DNA of 64,000 nt from Chryseobacterium senegalense (GTDB lineage Bacteria; Bacteroidota; Bacteroidia; Flavobacteriales; Weeksellaceae). Under the pieces are notes generated by a model. The model made no database searches. It was not told the origin of the DNA and saw nothing but the letters and a program-made list of their open reading frames with translations. Below, piece by piece: positions 8,862 through 17,217 of the stretch (the stretch's first letter is position 1; each line of letters starts with the position of its first letter). The position numbers and the translations under genes are program-made. The DNA lies in the NCBI GenBank assembly GCA_001403755.1, contig CYUH01000012.1, positions 62,001 through 126,000 on the forward strand. The letters run 5' to 3'.

Positions 8862-9512
8862 TTATCGCTGAAGTTTTTCACCATAAGACAAATCTCCGGC
8901 ATCGCCTAAACCGGGCGTGATATAGCCTTTCGAAGTGAGCTTTTCATCGATCACACCTACCCAAATTTTCGCATCCGGATATTCATTTTGAATCGTTTCG
9001 ACGCCTTGTTGTGAAGCAATAGCCGCCACGATATGAAGCTGGGTTGGTTTTCCATGGTTCAGTAAATCCTTAATGGCCTCGATTAAACTTGCGCCGGTTG
9101 CCAACATTGGATCAGCAACAATCAAAGGTCGCCCATCAATATTGGGACAAGTAAGATAATCTTGTTTGATCGAAAAATAATCGTTGGCATCGTGCTTTCG
9201 GTACGCTGCCACAAATCCGCAATCTGCTTTATCAAGATAATTTAAAATTCCCTGAAACAAAGGAACTCCGGCTCTCAAGATGGTTGTAATCACCGGCTGA
9301 ACAGCGATTTCTTTTACTTTAATCAGATCCAGAGGTGTAGTGATTTCTATTTCTTTCTGTTCTAAACCTTTGCTGATTTCGAAGGCAGCAATTTCGCCGA
9401 TCCGTTCCATATTTCTACGGAATTTCATTCGGTCGTTTTGCACTTCTACATTTCGCAATTCATTAATCCAGGTATTCACAAGTGAGAATTGATCGGATAA
9501 AACAGTAATCAT
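8862..9512 (-). CDS. upp: Uracil phosphoribosyltransferase
   Basis: A 216-residue enzyme converting uracil and PRPP to UMP in pyrimidine salvage. The PRPP-binding stretch is VADPMLATGAS near residue 132, and GVIDEKLTSKGYITPGLGDA near the C-terminus is the uracil-binding region of Upp. The open frame could begin at a TTG two codons earlier, but ATG 9512 is preferred. It stands alone between a der terminator upstream and a bidirectional terminator downstream. Confidence 0.93.
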   Translation of the reverse strand: MITVLSDQFSLVNTWINELRNVEVQNDRMKFRRNMERIGEIAAFEISKGLEQKEIEITTPLDLIKVKEIAVQPVITTILRAGVPLFQGILNYLDKADCGFVAAYRKHDANDYFSIKQDYLTCPNIDGRPLIVADPMLATGASLIEAIKDLLNHGKPTQLHIVAAIASQQGVETIQNEYPDAKIWVGVIDEKLTSKGYITPGLGDAGDLSYGEKLQR

Positions 9513-9555
9513 AGGCAATATTTATTCGGTAAAGTTCGGGAAAAAATTCATTTAA

Positions 9556-9588
9556 TAAAAAACCTTTCAGAAAAAAAAAACTGAAAGG
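9556..9588 (-). terminator. Terminator of der
   Basis: CTGAAAGG (9581-9588) and CCTTTCAG (9563-9570) form an 8-bp stem with an unusual loop of ten identical bases, followed on the minus strand by a T run. Confidence 0.8.
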
Positions 9589-9599
9589 CTTAAAAATAT

Positions 9600-10910
9600 T
9601 TATTTCTGACGGAAATATATTTCGATAGGAACTCCTGTAAAACCAAAATGTTTTCTCAATTGGTTTTCGGTGAATCTTTTATAAGATTCTTTCACATACT
9701 GCGGAAGGTTGCAGAAAAATACAAATTGCGGACTCGGCGTTGGAAGTTGTACGCAATATTTTATTTTTACGTACTTTCCTTTAATTGCCGGCGGTGGTGT
9801 TTGCTCGAAAACTGGCAACATTACCTCGTTTAATTTGGAGGTTTTGATTTTTTTTGCACGGTTTTCATATACTTCCATCGCAACTTCTACTGCCTTCAGG
9901 ATTCTTTGTTTGGTTAAAGCCGAAATAAACAGAATTGGCACGTCGGTAAATTGCCCGATTCTTTCTTTGATCTGGTTTTCGAAATCACGGGTCGAATTGG
10001 TACTTTTATCTTCAACAAGATCCCACTTGTTCACTAAAATTACAATTCCTTTTCTGTTTTTCTGTGCCAACCCGAAGATATTCATATCCTGAGATTCCCA
10101 ACCTAAAGTTGCATCAACCATGATGATTACGACATCAGAATATTCGATAGAACGAATAGAACGCATCACGGAATAAAATTCCAAATCTTCTTTTACCTTG
10201 GCTTTTCTACGCATTCCGGCGGTATCAACCAACACAAATTCGTGACCAAATTTATTATATAATGTTTGAATAGAATCCCTAGTTGTTCCTGCAATATCAG
10301 TTACGATATTCCTTTCCACGTCCAGCAAAGCGTTAGTTAAAGTGGATTTTCCAACGTTTGGTCTTCCTGCAATAGTGATTTTGGGCAAGCCTTCAAAAGG
10401 ATCTTTGTATTCGGTTGTAGGGAATTCCTTCACAATATCATCAAGCAATTCGCCCGTTCCGGAGCCCGTCGCTGAAGACAATGTATAATATTTCTCAATT
10501 CCGAGTTGATAAAATTCTGTTGCCGCAAGTTCTTCGGTTGCGGAATCTACTTTATTTACAGTGATATAAATAGGTTTGTTGGATCGACGAAGCATTTCAT
10601 AAATCTCCTGATCAGTGTCTGTTAAACCTTCTTCCACATTCAGCATAAAGATGATTGAGGTTGCTTCATCTACTGCCAATTCAACTTGTTTGATGATTTC
10701 TTCCTGAAAAATATCTTCTGTATTTACTTCATAGCCACCGGTATCAATCACAGTGAATTCTACTCCATTCCAGTCGGATTTTCCGTAATGGCGGTCTCTG
10801 GTAACACCGGCAGTAGAATCTACGATGGCTTCTCTTCTTTCTAACAAACGGTTAAATAGGGTTGATTTTCCTACGTTGGGGCGCCCAACAATTGCAACGA
10901 TATTGCTCAT
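9600..10910 (-). CDS. der: Ribosome biogenesis GTPase Der (EngA)
   Basis: A 436-residue protein with two GTPase domains in tandem, the hallmark of Der/EngA, which helps mature the 50S ribosomal subunit. The first domain has GRPNVGKST at 8-16, DTGG and NKVD. The second has [10 protein letters not shown] near 182, [12 protein letters not shown] and NKWD. A C-terminal KH-like domain follows, ending YFRQK. Length is typical. It has its own promoter box at 10976-10983, beyond the murA terminator. Confidence 0.97.
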   Translation of the reverse strand: MSNIVAIVGRPNVGKSTLFNRLLERREAIVDSTAGVTRDRHYGKSDWNGVEFTVIDTGGYEVNTEDIFQEEIIKQVELAVDEATSIIFMLNVEEGLTDTDQEIYEMLRRSNKPIYITVNKVDSATEELAATEFYQLGIEKYYTLSSATGSGTGELLDDIVKEFPTTEYKDPFEGLPKITIAGRPNVGKSTLTNALLDVERNIVTDIAGTTRDSIQTLYNKFGHEFVLVDTAGMRRKAKVKEDLEFYSVMRSIRSIEYSDVVIIMVDATLGWESQDMNIFGLAQKNRKGIVILVNKWDLVEDKSTNSTRDFENQIKERIGQFTDVPILFISALTKQRILKAVEVAMEVYENRAKKIKTSKLNEVMLPVFEQTPPPAIKGKYVKIKYCVQLPTPSPQFVFFCNLPQYVKESYKRFTENQLRKHFGFTGVPIEIYFRQK

Positions 10911-10975
10911 TAAAATTTGTTTAATAAATTAATTATTAATGGGTTACTTCAACTTTTGAAGCCCAAAAATTTTTG

Positions 10976-10983
10976 CAAAGATA
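10976..10983 (-). promoter_or_regulatory. -7 box of der (TATCTTTG)
   Basis: On the minus strand the sequence is TATCTTTG followed by CAAA, matching TAnnTTTG and giving a leader of about 60 bases before the der ATG. It lies just past the murA terminator. Confidence 0.6.
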
Positions 10984-11003
10984 ACGTTTAAAAGTTAAAA
11001 ATT

Positions 11004-11032
11004 AAAAAATCCGCAAAAAAAGCGGATTTTTT
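11004..11032 (-). terminator. Terminator of murA
   Basis: AAAAAATCCGC (11004-11014) pairs with GCGGATTTTTT (11022-11032) around a 7-base loop, giving an 11-bp stem whose outer part supplies the T run. Confidence 0.85.
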
Positions 11033-11060
11033 TTATCTAAAATTAAATTCAAGAGACAAA

Positions 11061-12368
11061 TTATACCCTTTCAATCTCAGCTCCTAAAGCTCGTAATCTT
11101 CCGTCGATATTCTCGTAACCACGGTCGATTTGCTCGATATTGTGAATGGTAGAATTTCCTTCCGCAGAAAGTGCCGCGATCAATAAAGCATTTCCAGCTC
11201 TGATGTCGGGAGAAATCATAGTAGTTCCACGTAAAGGATATTCATGATTCAACCCTACAACGGTTGCACGATGCGGATCGCACAAAATAATCTGTGCACC
11301 CATATCGATTAATTTATCCACGAAGAATAATCGGGATTCGAACATTTTTTGATGAATCAATACGGTTCCTTTTGCCTGAGTAGCTACGACCAAAATAATG
11401 GAAAGCAAATCCGGCGTGAATCCTGGCCAAGGTGCGTCGGAAATGGTTAGTATAGAACCATCGATAAATTTCTGAATCTTGTAATTTTCCTGAGCAGGAA
11501 TGAAAATATCGTCGCCACGTCTTTCCAGATGAATTCCTAATTTTCGAAAGGTATTTGGAATTACGCCAAGTTCATCCCAGTGAACATTTTTGATAGTAAT
11601 TTCGGATTTTGTCATCGCAGCGAGTCCAATCCAGGAGCCAATTTCCACCATATCGGGTAGCATGGTATGCTCTGTTCCTTTCAAACTTTCAACCCCATCA
11701 ATAGTAAGTAAATTGGAACCAATTCCGGAAATATTTGCCCCCATTCTATTCAGCATTTTACAAAGTTGTTGCAAATAAGGTTCACAAGCAGCATTGTAGA
11801 TTTTGGTTTGTCCTTTTGCTAGAACGGCGGCCATAACAATATTTGCTGTTCCCGTTACAGAAGCTTCTTCTAAAAGAATAAACTTACCGCGCAGTTCAGT
11901 TGCTTTTAATGAATAGAGATACTGGTTTTCATCATAATGAAATTCCGCACCCAGTTCTACAAATCCTTGGAAATGAGTATCCAGGCGTCTTCTACCAATT
12001 TTATCCCCTCCGGGAGTCGGCATATACGCTTCGCCAAATCTCGCCAACATTGGGCCTAAAAGCATAATGGAACCACGAAGTTTGGAACCATCTTCTTTAA
12101 ATTCTTGTGATTTTACATAATCAAAATTTACTGAATCCGATTTAAAGGTATAATCGCCGTGAGCATTTTTAGTTACTTTTACCCCAAAATCCCCTAGGAT
12201 TTCGATCAACCTGTTAACATCATGAATATCTGGAATATTTTTGATTCGCACTTCGTCTTCGGTGAGCAGTACTGCACACAAAATCTGTAACGCTTCGTTT
12301 TTGGCACCTTGCGGAGTTATTTCACCCTGTAGCCTTTTTCCTCCTTTTATCTTAAATGATCCGCTCAT
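11061..12368 (-). CDS. murA: UDP-N-acetylglucosamine 1-carboxyvinyltransferase (MurA), Asp-type active site
   Basis: A 435-residue enzyme transferring enolpyruvate from PEP to UDP-GlcNAc, the first committed step of peptidoglycan synthesis. KNEALQ near 23-28 is the conserved substrate region. In the mobile loop the usual PGGCxIG is PTPGGDKIGRRR: residue 122 is Asp (codon GAT), where E. coli has Cys115, the residue alkylated by fosfomycin. Cys-to-Asp MurA proteins (Mycobacterium, Chlamydia) are active and fosfomycin-resistant. The rest of the protein looks normal in length. It is co-transcribed with the DUF4290 gene, whose stop lies two bases upstream of the murA start. Confidence 0.95.
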   Translation of the reverse strand: MSGSFKIKGGKRLQGEITPQGAKNEALQILCAVLLTEDEVRIKNIPDIHDVNRLIEILGDFGVKVTKNAHGDYTFKSDSVNFDYVKSQEFKEDGSKLRGSIMLLGPMLARFGEAYMPTPGGDKIGRRRLDTHFQGFVELGAEFHYDENQYLYSLKATELRGKFILLEEASVTGTANIVMAAVLAKGQTKIYNAACEPYLQQLCKMLNRMGANISGIGSNLLTIDGVESLKGTEHTMLPDMVEIGSWIGLAAMTKSEITIKNVHWDELGVIPNTFRKLGIHLERRGDDIFIPAQENYKIQKFIDGSILTISDAPWPGFTPDLLSIILVVATQAKGTVLIHQKMFESRLFFVDKLIDMGAQIILCDPHRATVVGLNHEYPLRGTTMISPDIRAGNALLIAALSAEGNSTIHNIEQIDRGYENIDGRLRALGAEIERV

Positions 12369-12370
12369 GC

Positions 12371-13015
12371 TTATTTTCGATTTTTATTATATTGAAAGTT
12401 TCTTCTTTTGTTTTGGTTATTTTGGTTTTGATTTTTTCCGTTGGATTTTCCGTTTCGGTTGGTGGCATAATAAATTTTACTTTTTTCAAGGGAATCCAGC
12501 CCGGTCAAATCTAATCTGTTTTCGGAAAGATCTTTTAAATGCCTGAAAATTACCTCATCCTGAACATGTTCTTTGTTATAAACATTATAGGATTTCTTCA
12601 TATTATTTGCGATCACTTGGATTAAAGCATCTTTTTCGTCGCCATCTTCCAGCTCAATAGCTTTATCGATTAATTGTAAAATACTTTTTCCGTAAAATTT
12701 AAAATCACCTTGAAGTTTTGGGTATTCCATTCTTTTGGGCTTTTCCTTCAATTCTTCCATAGTGGGAAAAGGATAAGGGGAATCCACATCTAAATCGTAA
12801 TTCGCAAGGATAAAAAGGTGATCCCAAAGTTTATGTTTATAGTTTTCTTCATCTCTAAGTTGCGGGTTGCGCTGCCCCATAAAATCCACGATGGCCACGG
12901 CCATTTCGTTGCGCTGTTCTTTAGTTTCCAGTTCTTTGCAACGCTCTACAAGCTGCTGTATAATTCTGCCGTACTCGGGCATGTGCAGATGCGTTCTGTT
13001 GGTATTATATTCCAT
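12371..13015 (-). CDS. DUF4290 family protein
   Basis: A 214-residue protein matching DUF4290, a family of unknown function largely limited to Bacteroidota. The N-terminal two thirds are a helical domain with charged stretches such as LVERCKELETKEQRNEMA and HKLWDHLFILANY. The last 30 residues are a low-complexity Asn/Lys/Arg/Gln tail (RNGKSNGKNQNQNNQNKRR), which suggests nucleic-acid or ribosome contact, though this is only inference. It lies two bases upstream of murA, a pairing that points to one transcript. Its ATG is four bases after a TATATTTG box, so the operon mRNA is probably leaderless. Confidence 0.85.
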   Translation of the reverse strand: MEYNTNRTHLHMPEYGRIIQQLVERCKELETKEQRNEMAVAIVDFMGQRNPQLRDEENYKHKLWDHLFILANYDLDVDSPYPFPTMEELKEKPKRMEYPKLQGDFKFYGKSILQLIDKAIELEDGDEKDALIQVIANNMKKSYNVYNKEHVQDEVIFRHLKDLSENRLDLTGLDSLEKSKIYYATNRNGKSNGKNQNQNNQNKRRNFQYNKNRK

Positions 13016-13019
13016 TTTG

Positions 13020-13027
13020 CAAATATA
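13020..13027 (-). promoter_or_regulatory. -7 box of the DUF4290-murA operon (TATATTTG)
   Basis: On the minus strand TATATTTG is followed by CAAA and the ATG, the same spacing as at queD. No clear -33 TTG is seen. Confidence 0.6.
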
Positions 13028-13099
13028 AGAATTAGTTTGAGGTAAAAATCGAGCGATAATTTAATTTTCAAGCGGTCATAGTACTTAAAAATTCCCGAT

Positions 13100-13513
13100 T
13101 TAATCATTATTAAAAATGAATTTCTTTCTTTGATCCGGTGAAGGAACGATGCAGCTATCTGGCGACCACCGATGACGATTTGTTGCCATTTGACTGTAAA
13201 CAAAATCTGTTAAAAATTGGGGAAAGTATTTCAGATAACTTAGCAAAAGGTATCTTCCTCCTAAAACATAGCCAATTTTAAAGATTGCTTGTGATTTGGT
13301 GAGATAAAAAGATTGAGGTTTCCAGAGGTAAATTGTTTTTAAATCCCGAGTTTCGAGCCCTCTTTCTTTTAAAAAATTTTGTCCAAAATCGGATTGCAAA
13401 GACGAAAAAAGAAACTGATCCCGAGCATCATTTTCTAAAATCCATTGAACCCAATGATTACAAAAACCGCAATCTCCATCATAGAAAACATAATATTTAG
13501 ACGAGTTGACCAC
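13100..13513 (-). CDS. DCC-family thiol-disulfide oxidoreductase-like protein (DUF393)
   Basis: A 137-residue protein of the DCC/DUF393 family, named for the motif YDGDCGFCNHW (residues 10-20), which holds a Cys-x-x-Cys pair. These proteins are thioredoxin-like in fold, but their substrates are unknown. The start is GTG at 13513. It lies two bases downstream of the haem-binding protein gene stop, so the two are probably co-transcribed. That pairing suggests a link to redox handling of haem proteins, which is an inference. Confidence 0.82.
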   Translation of the reverse strand: MVNSSKYYVFYDGDCGFCNHWVQWILENDARDQFLFSSLQSDFGQNFLKERGLETRDLKTIYLWKPQSFYLTKSQAIFKIGYVLGGRYLLLSYLKYFPQFLTDFVYSQMATNRHRWSPDSCIVPSPDQRKKFIFNND

Positions 13514-13515
13514 TT

Positions 13516-13995
13516 TTATTTTTTCTGTTCTGCAGGCAGGTTATGAGTTAATCGAATATCATTTTCTATTTTAGTAAAATATTTGATCAACTCTTGTTTT
13601 TGAGCTTCGGTATATTTCGCATCCGAGTGAATCAAAACATAGGAATCCAAAGGCATTTCTCCATTTTCAATCATTTCCACAACTTCATGCAGTTTATGCG
13701 CTTGTCTTTTCGGTTCATAGGTAGCGAAAGTAGAAAAATTTAATTTTCTTCGACCTTCATCGATGTGATCTTTCAGGAACCATGCGACAGGCTGGAAATT
13801 ACTGTACCAAGGGTATTTAGATTCATTGCTATGGCAATCGTAACAACCAGTTCTAATTAATTTCGCGGTGCTTTCCGGGGTATTTTTTATGGTTAGAAAA
13901 TCCAGTTGCGGCGTAGGAGCTGGATTATTTTTATCAATCGGGAAAAATTGAATTAATATGAACGCCACCAAGAGAATAACAAGGATTTTTTTCAT
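13516..13995 (-). CDS. Membrane-anchored haem-binding domain protein
   Basis: A 159-residue protein with an N-terminal hydrophobic anchor (residues 3-18) and a c-type haem motif CYDCH at 51-55, followed by NESKYPWYSNFQPVAWFLKDH. This is the haem-binding domain common in Bacteroidota, which faces the periplasm. The function is probably electron transfer or haem sensing, not yet assigned. ATG 13995 is preferred to the TTG at 14007 that extends the frame. The DCC-family gene follows after two bases. Confidence 0.82.
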   Translation of the reverse strand: MKKILVILLVAFILIQFFPIDKNNPAPTPQLDFLTIKNTPESTAKLIRTGCYDCHSNESKYPWYSNFQPVAWFLKDHIDEGRRKLNFSTFATYEPKRQAHKLHEVVEMIENGEMPLDSYVLIHSDAKYTEAQKQELIKYFTKIENDIRLTHNLPAEQKK

Positions 13996-14150
13996 AACTT
14001 TATACAATTAAAAGGTGAATTTACAGTAATATTTTTAATTACATCAAAAAAAATATTAATTAGATAAAGACGACTTTGAATTCATAGCAAACCTCTTACT
14101 ATTATAGATATTATAAATCAGAAAATATTTTTCCATTGATAAAAACTTTG

Positions 14151-14158
14151 TATTTTTG
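14151..14158 (+). promoter_or_regulatory. -7 box of the peroxiredoxin operon (TATTTTTG)
   Basis: TATTTTTG fits TAnnTTTG, 27 bases before the peroxiredoxin ATG. No good -33 element at normal spacing. Confidence 0.5.
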
Positions 14159-14185
14159 TACTATTAATTTTAAAAACCAATTATT

Positions 14186-14824
14186 ATGTCACTAGTAGGA
14201 AAAAAATTCCCAAATGTAGCAATCGATGCAATGAGCGAAATGGGTGATGATTTGAAAATCAACATCTTTGAAGAAGCAACAAAAAATCAACAAAAAGTAG
14301 TCTTATTCTGGTATCCAAAAGATTTCACTTTTGTTTGCCCAACAGAACTTCACGCTTTCCAAGAGGCATTACCTGAATTCGAAAAGAGAAACACCAAAGT
14401 AATCGGAGCTTCTTGTGATACCAACGAAGTACACTTTGCTTGGTTGAACACCGCAAAAGATAATGGAGGAATCGAAGGAGTTACTTACCCAATTCTTGCC
14501 GATACTCACAGACAGTTGGCTAATATGCTTGGTATTGTAGATCAGGATTTCGAATTTGATGAAGATGGTAATGAATTTTACACTGGTTCCAACGTAACTT
14601 ACAGAGCAACTTACCTAATTGATGAAGAAGGAAAAATCTTCCACGAATCTGTGAACGATATGCCATTGGGAAGAAACGTAAAAGAATTCTTAAGATTAAT
14701 CGATGCGTACACGCACGTACAAAAACATGGTGAAGTGTGTCCGGCGAACTGGGAAGAAGGCAAAGATGCAATGAAAGCGGATAGAAACTCTACTGCGGAA
14801 TACCTTGCGACTCACAAAAACTAA
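14186..14824 (+). CDS. Typical 2-Cys peroxiredoxin (AhpC/Prx1 type)
   Basis: A 212-residue peroxiredoxin reducing hydrogen peroxide and organic peroxides. The peroxidatic Cys is residue 51 in DFTFVCPTELHAF, and the resolving Cys is residue 185 in HGEVCPANW. The long form with both Cys is the typical 2-Cys class. The next gene is a small thioredoxin, the probable reductant, and DUF6952 follows. The three form one operon with gaps of 20 and -4 bases. AhpF is not present here. Confidence 0.93.
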   Translation: MSLVGKKFPNVAIDAMSEMGDDLKINIFEEATKNQQKVVLFWYPKDFTFVCPTELHAFQEALPEFEKRNTKVIGASCDTNEVHFAWLNTAKDNGGIEGVTYPILADTHRQLANMLGIVDQDFEFDEDGNEFYTGSNVTYRATYLIDEEGKIFHESVNDMPLGRNVKEFLRLIDAYTHVQKHGEVCPANWEEGKDAMKADRNSTAEYLATHKN

Positions 14825-14844
14825 TTAAAAATTACACAACCGAA

Positions 14845-15156
14845 ATGTATACAGAATTAACAGAAGACATTTTGCAACAGATTGTTGCAGAACAAGATCA
14901 GGTTGTAGTACAATACGGCGCATCCTGGTGCGGGAACTGCAGAATTATGAAACCAAAATTCAAAAAATTGGCTGCAGAGAACGAAAATATTCCTTTCTAC
15001 TATGTAGATGCGGAAAAATTGCCGGAAAGCCGAAAATTGGCAAAAGTAGATAATTTACCAACCTTTGCAATATTCAAAAAAGGGGAATTATTCAACCAAG
15101 TACAAACCAATCAAGCGGAAAGTCTTATTAATCTTTTTAACGAAGCGAACTCATGA
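14845..15156 (+). CDS. Thioredoxin family protein
   Basis: A 103-residue single-domain thioredoxin with active site WCGNC (Cys 29 and 32), in place of the usual WCGPC. The cis-proline is in DNLPTFAIF. No signal peptide is present, so it is cytoplasmic. From its position it probably reduces the peroxiredoxin just upstream. Its last codons overlap the start of the DUF6952 gene by four bases (ATGA), which usually means translational coupling. Confidence 0.92.
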   Translation: MYTELTEDILQQIVAEQDQVVVQYGASWCGNCRIMKPKFKKLAAENENIPFYYVDAEKLPESRKLAKVDNLPTFAIFKKGELFNQVQTNQAESLINLFNEANS

Positions 15157-15401
15157 AACTACCTATAATTAGACAGTTTTACCAAACTCAAACTCCGGAA
15201 AACTTAGAAAAAACTGTAGAAGTTTTAGAAGCTTTCTGCGAATTTCGAGGCGCTACGGAAGAAGACCTTAATGTAGCAGGAGAACTGATTACCAATATCT
15301 GCGGAGCGCTGGAAGTTCACCAAAACGTGAAAAACGGAATGAGTGAAAAAGATGCACTGAACGGATTTGCACAAAAAGTTTTAGGGTCTATCGACAAGTA
15401 A
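15153..15401 (+). CDS. DUF6952 family small protein
   Basis: An 82-residue acidic, helical protein of the DUF6952 family, with unknown function. It has two Cys residues (in EAFCEFRG and ITNICGALE) but no CxxC. It overlaps the thioredoxin gene by four bases and ends the peroxiredoxin operon, so a role in peroxide defence or as a redox partner is likely but unproven. Confidence 0.8.
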   Translation: MKLPIIRQFYQTQTPENLEKTVEVLEAFCEFRGATEEDLNVAGELITNICGALEVHQNVKNGMSEKDALNGFAQKVLGSIDK

Positions 15402-15420
15402 AACCAACTTGCTGAATAGC

Positions 15421-15451
15421 AAAAAACGCGGGATATTTTCCCGCGTTTTTT
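15421..15451. terminator. Bidirectional terminator after the peroxiredoxin operon
   Basis: A-run plus CGCGGGA (15427-15433) pairs with TCCCGCG (15439-15445) plus T-run, giving a 13-bp stem with a 5-base loop. It serves the operon and the convergent lipoprotein gene, whose stop lies inside it. Confidence 0.9.
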
Positions 15452-15923
15452 ATTTGTGATTTTTCTTTCCTTTTTTGTGCTTATCCTTCTTGTGTTTTCC
15501 TTTTTTATAATCGCCGTATTGGTCGTCATCTTGCCAATTTCGGTTGTTATTCCAAGACCCATTTCGATTCTTGGTTTGTCCGTAAGCATAATCTTTTGCA
15601 TTACCACCGTAGATCTTTTTAGCCTGTCCCGGAGGTAATCTTTTTGCATTTCCGTTTGGATAATAAACGGTATTATTACCATTTCTTCCCAAAACTCCCG
15701 GTCGGCCCGACACGTCGCCTGTTCTTATCACACGCCCGTTTTGGTATACATTCCCATTTATATCACGATAAATCTCGCCTTGTCGGTAAACTGTTCCGTC
15801 CGATGATCGGTAAACAGTTCCATTGTTTGGATAATTATTGCCATAAACATCATTCGCCGTTCCACATGAAGCGAGGGTGAAAGCGAGTCCTGCTATAGCA
15901 ACTATTTTAAATAGACTTTTCAT
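15450..15923 (-). CDS. Putative lipoprotein with Asn/Gly-rich repeats and basic tail
   Basis: A 157-residue protein with a lipoprotein signal: the hydrophobic stretch ends at LASC with the Cys at about 20. The body has short repeats of the type YRSSDGTVYRQGEIYRDING and NGRVIRTGD, rich in Tyr, Asn and Gly, then PPGQAKKIYGG. The final 20 residues are almost all Lys, His and Gly. No enzyme family is recognised. It is probably surface- or periplasm-facing. The basic tail could bind polyanions or metal, which is speculation. Confidence 0.7.
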   Translation of the reverse strand: MKSLFKIVAIAGLAFTLASCGTANDVYGNNYPNNGTVYRSSDGTVYRQGEIYRDINGNVYQNGRVIRTGDVSGRPGVLGRNGNNTVYYPNGNAKRLPPGQAKKIYGGNAKDYAYGQTKNRNGSWNNNRNWQDDDQYGDYKKGKHKKDKHKKGKKNHK

Positions 15924-16048
15924 TCTTTCTAAATATTTAAAGTTCTCAATAGCTATTTCAATGATGATGCCAAACGGGAAAATTTTTAATTTTAGAAAAA
16001 AGTCTAAAGGAAGAAAACACTTTAGGAAACAGACAAAATCGGTGTATT

Positions 16049-16549
16049 TTAAGAGACACCAATTGTTTTGCTTCTTCTCTCAAGCAGAAGTACCTCTCGC
16101 CAAACGCCATTCATTTGAGCAATTTTTTCGCGATTTCCAACGATTCTGAAACCAAATTTCTGATGAATAATTAAACTCGGCTGATTCTCTGGAAAAATAC
16201 CTGCTTGAAGCATCCAAAAACCATGTTCTTCGCTGGCAAGGATTAATTTCTGAAGCAACATCGCGCCTAAACCTTTACCTTGCGCAACGTTCGACAAATA
16301 AATACTTACTTCGGCAACACCTTTGTAGCAATCGCGGTTGCTGATGGGTTGCAATGCCGCCCAGCCTACCAGATTACCGTTTTCATCCTCCAAAATCAGT
16401 CGAGCTATTTTGAAATATTTTTGGTCCCAAGCTTCCCAACTCGGTGCTGTTTGGTCGAAAGTTGCATTGCCGCCGGCAATTCCTTCTTCGAAAATTTCGA
16501 TGACTTTGGCGCCATCCTCTGGTTGCATTGCTCGTATCTCGTAGTTCAT
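16049..16549 (-). CDS. GNAT family N-acetyltransferase
   Basis: A 166-residue acetyltransferase of the phosphinothricin/methionine-sulfoximine type: IRAMQPEDGAKVIEIFEEG at the N-terminus, the family's VAEVSIYL, and the acetyl-CoA loop QGKGLGAMLLQKLI near residue 91. Such enzymes acetylate small amines. The exact substrate cannot be told. The gene starts two bases after the DUF421 gene stop, so the two are co-transcribed. Confidence 0.88.
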   Translation of the reverse strand: MNYEIRAMQPEDGAKVIEIFEEGIAGGNATFDQTAPSWEAWDQKYFKIARLILEDENGNLVGWAALQPISNRDCYKGVAEVSIYLSNVAQGKGLGAMLLQKLILASEEHGFWMLQAGIFPENQPSLIIHQKFGFRIVGNREKIAQMNGVWREVLLLERRSKTIGVS

Positions 16550-16551
16550 TT

Positions 16552-17064
16552 TTAATGATATTTTTTCTTTAATTTTCTTTTAATTCGGGAATATTGAATT
16601 TGTTGATCGATTATGTTTTCAGAAATCACACTGATCGTTCCATCCACTTCCATGACGGAGAGTTTAACATCCTCAATCCTTTCCACTCCATGTTCACGTA
16701 CAGCTTCTTCGAGCTCATCTAGGGAAATTTCTACTCTTTGCAAATTATCGTGCAGCACCTTTCCACTCCGAATTAAAATGACTGGATCAGACTCTAGAAT
16801 GCTTGTTATTTTGGGATTTTTAAACATCAGTTTTTTCAGTAAAAAATTAGTGAGAAAAAGTACCAAAGCTGCTAAAAGACCACCTTCCAGCGAAGAATTA
16901 GAACCAACCATCGCATTTTGAACCGCATTTGAAATTAAAAGAAGCAAAACTACATCGCCGGCATTGAGCTGTGAGAGCTGATTTTTTCCGAAAATGCGTA
17001 TTCCCGCCACCATAAATAAATAAACAACAAGGGAACGTAAAACAATATTGAGTAAATCCTCCAT
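16552..17064 (-). CDS. DUF421 (YetF-type) membrane protein
   Basis: A 170-residue protein of the DUF421/YetF family. Three membrane segments are seen near residues 8-24, 38-54 and 60-78, followed by a soluble domain with the conserved IRSGKVLHDNLQRVEISLDEL. DUF421 proteins are common in spore-formers and Bacteroidota, and their function is not established. It is the first gene of a two-gene unit with the acetyltransferase. Confidence 0.86.
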   Translation of the reverse strand: MEDLLNIVLRSLVVYLFMVAGIRIFGKNQLSQLNAGDVVLLLLISNAVQNAMVGSNSSLEGGLLAALVLFLTNFLLKKLMFKNPKITSILESDPVILIRSGKVLHDNLQRVEISLDELEEAVREHGVERIEDVKLSVMEVDGTISVISENIIDQQIQYSRIKRKLKKKYH

Positions 17065-17156
17065 TCAAAATTTTTAATAAAGTTAAAAAAAAGCGAAAAA
17101 ATTATGAACTCTTTTTAGGATTATATCAATTTTGACAGTTGAAAAAATTGTAAGGT

Positions 17157-17191
17157 AAAAAAAAGACCTTGCCAAGAACGCTGACAAGGTC
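17157..17191 (-). terminator. Terminator of uvrA
   Basis: GACCTTG (17165-17171) pairs with CAAGGTC (17185-17191) in a 7-bp stem with a 13-base loop, followed on the minus strand by a run of eight T. It lies 27 bases after the uvrA stop. Confidence 0.75.
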
Positions 17192-17217
17192 ATTATTTTA
17201 TCATAAGATTCTGAAAT

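Noticed and set aside
9571-9580. Poly-A run as a CRISPR or repeat signal
   Set aside because: It is simply the loop of a terminator. No repeat-spacer arrays were seen anywhere in the window.
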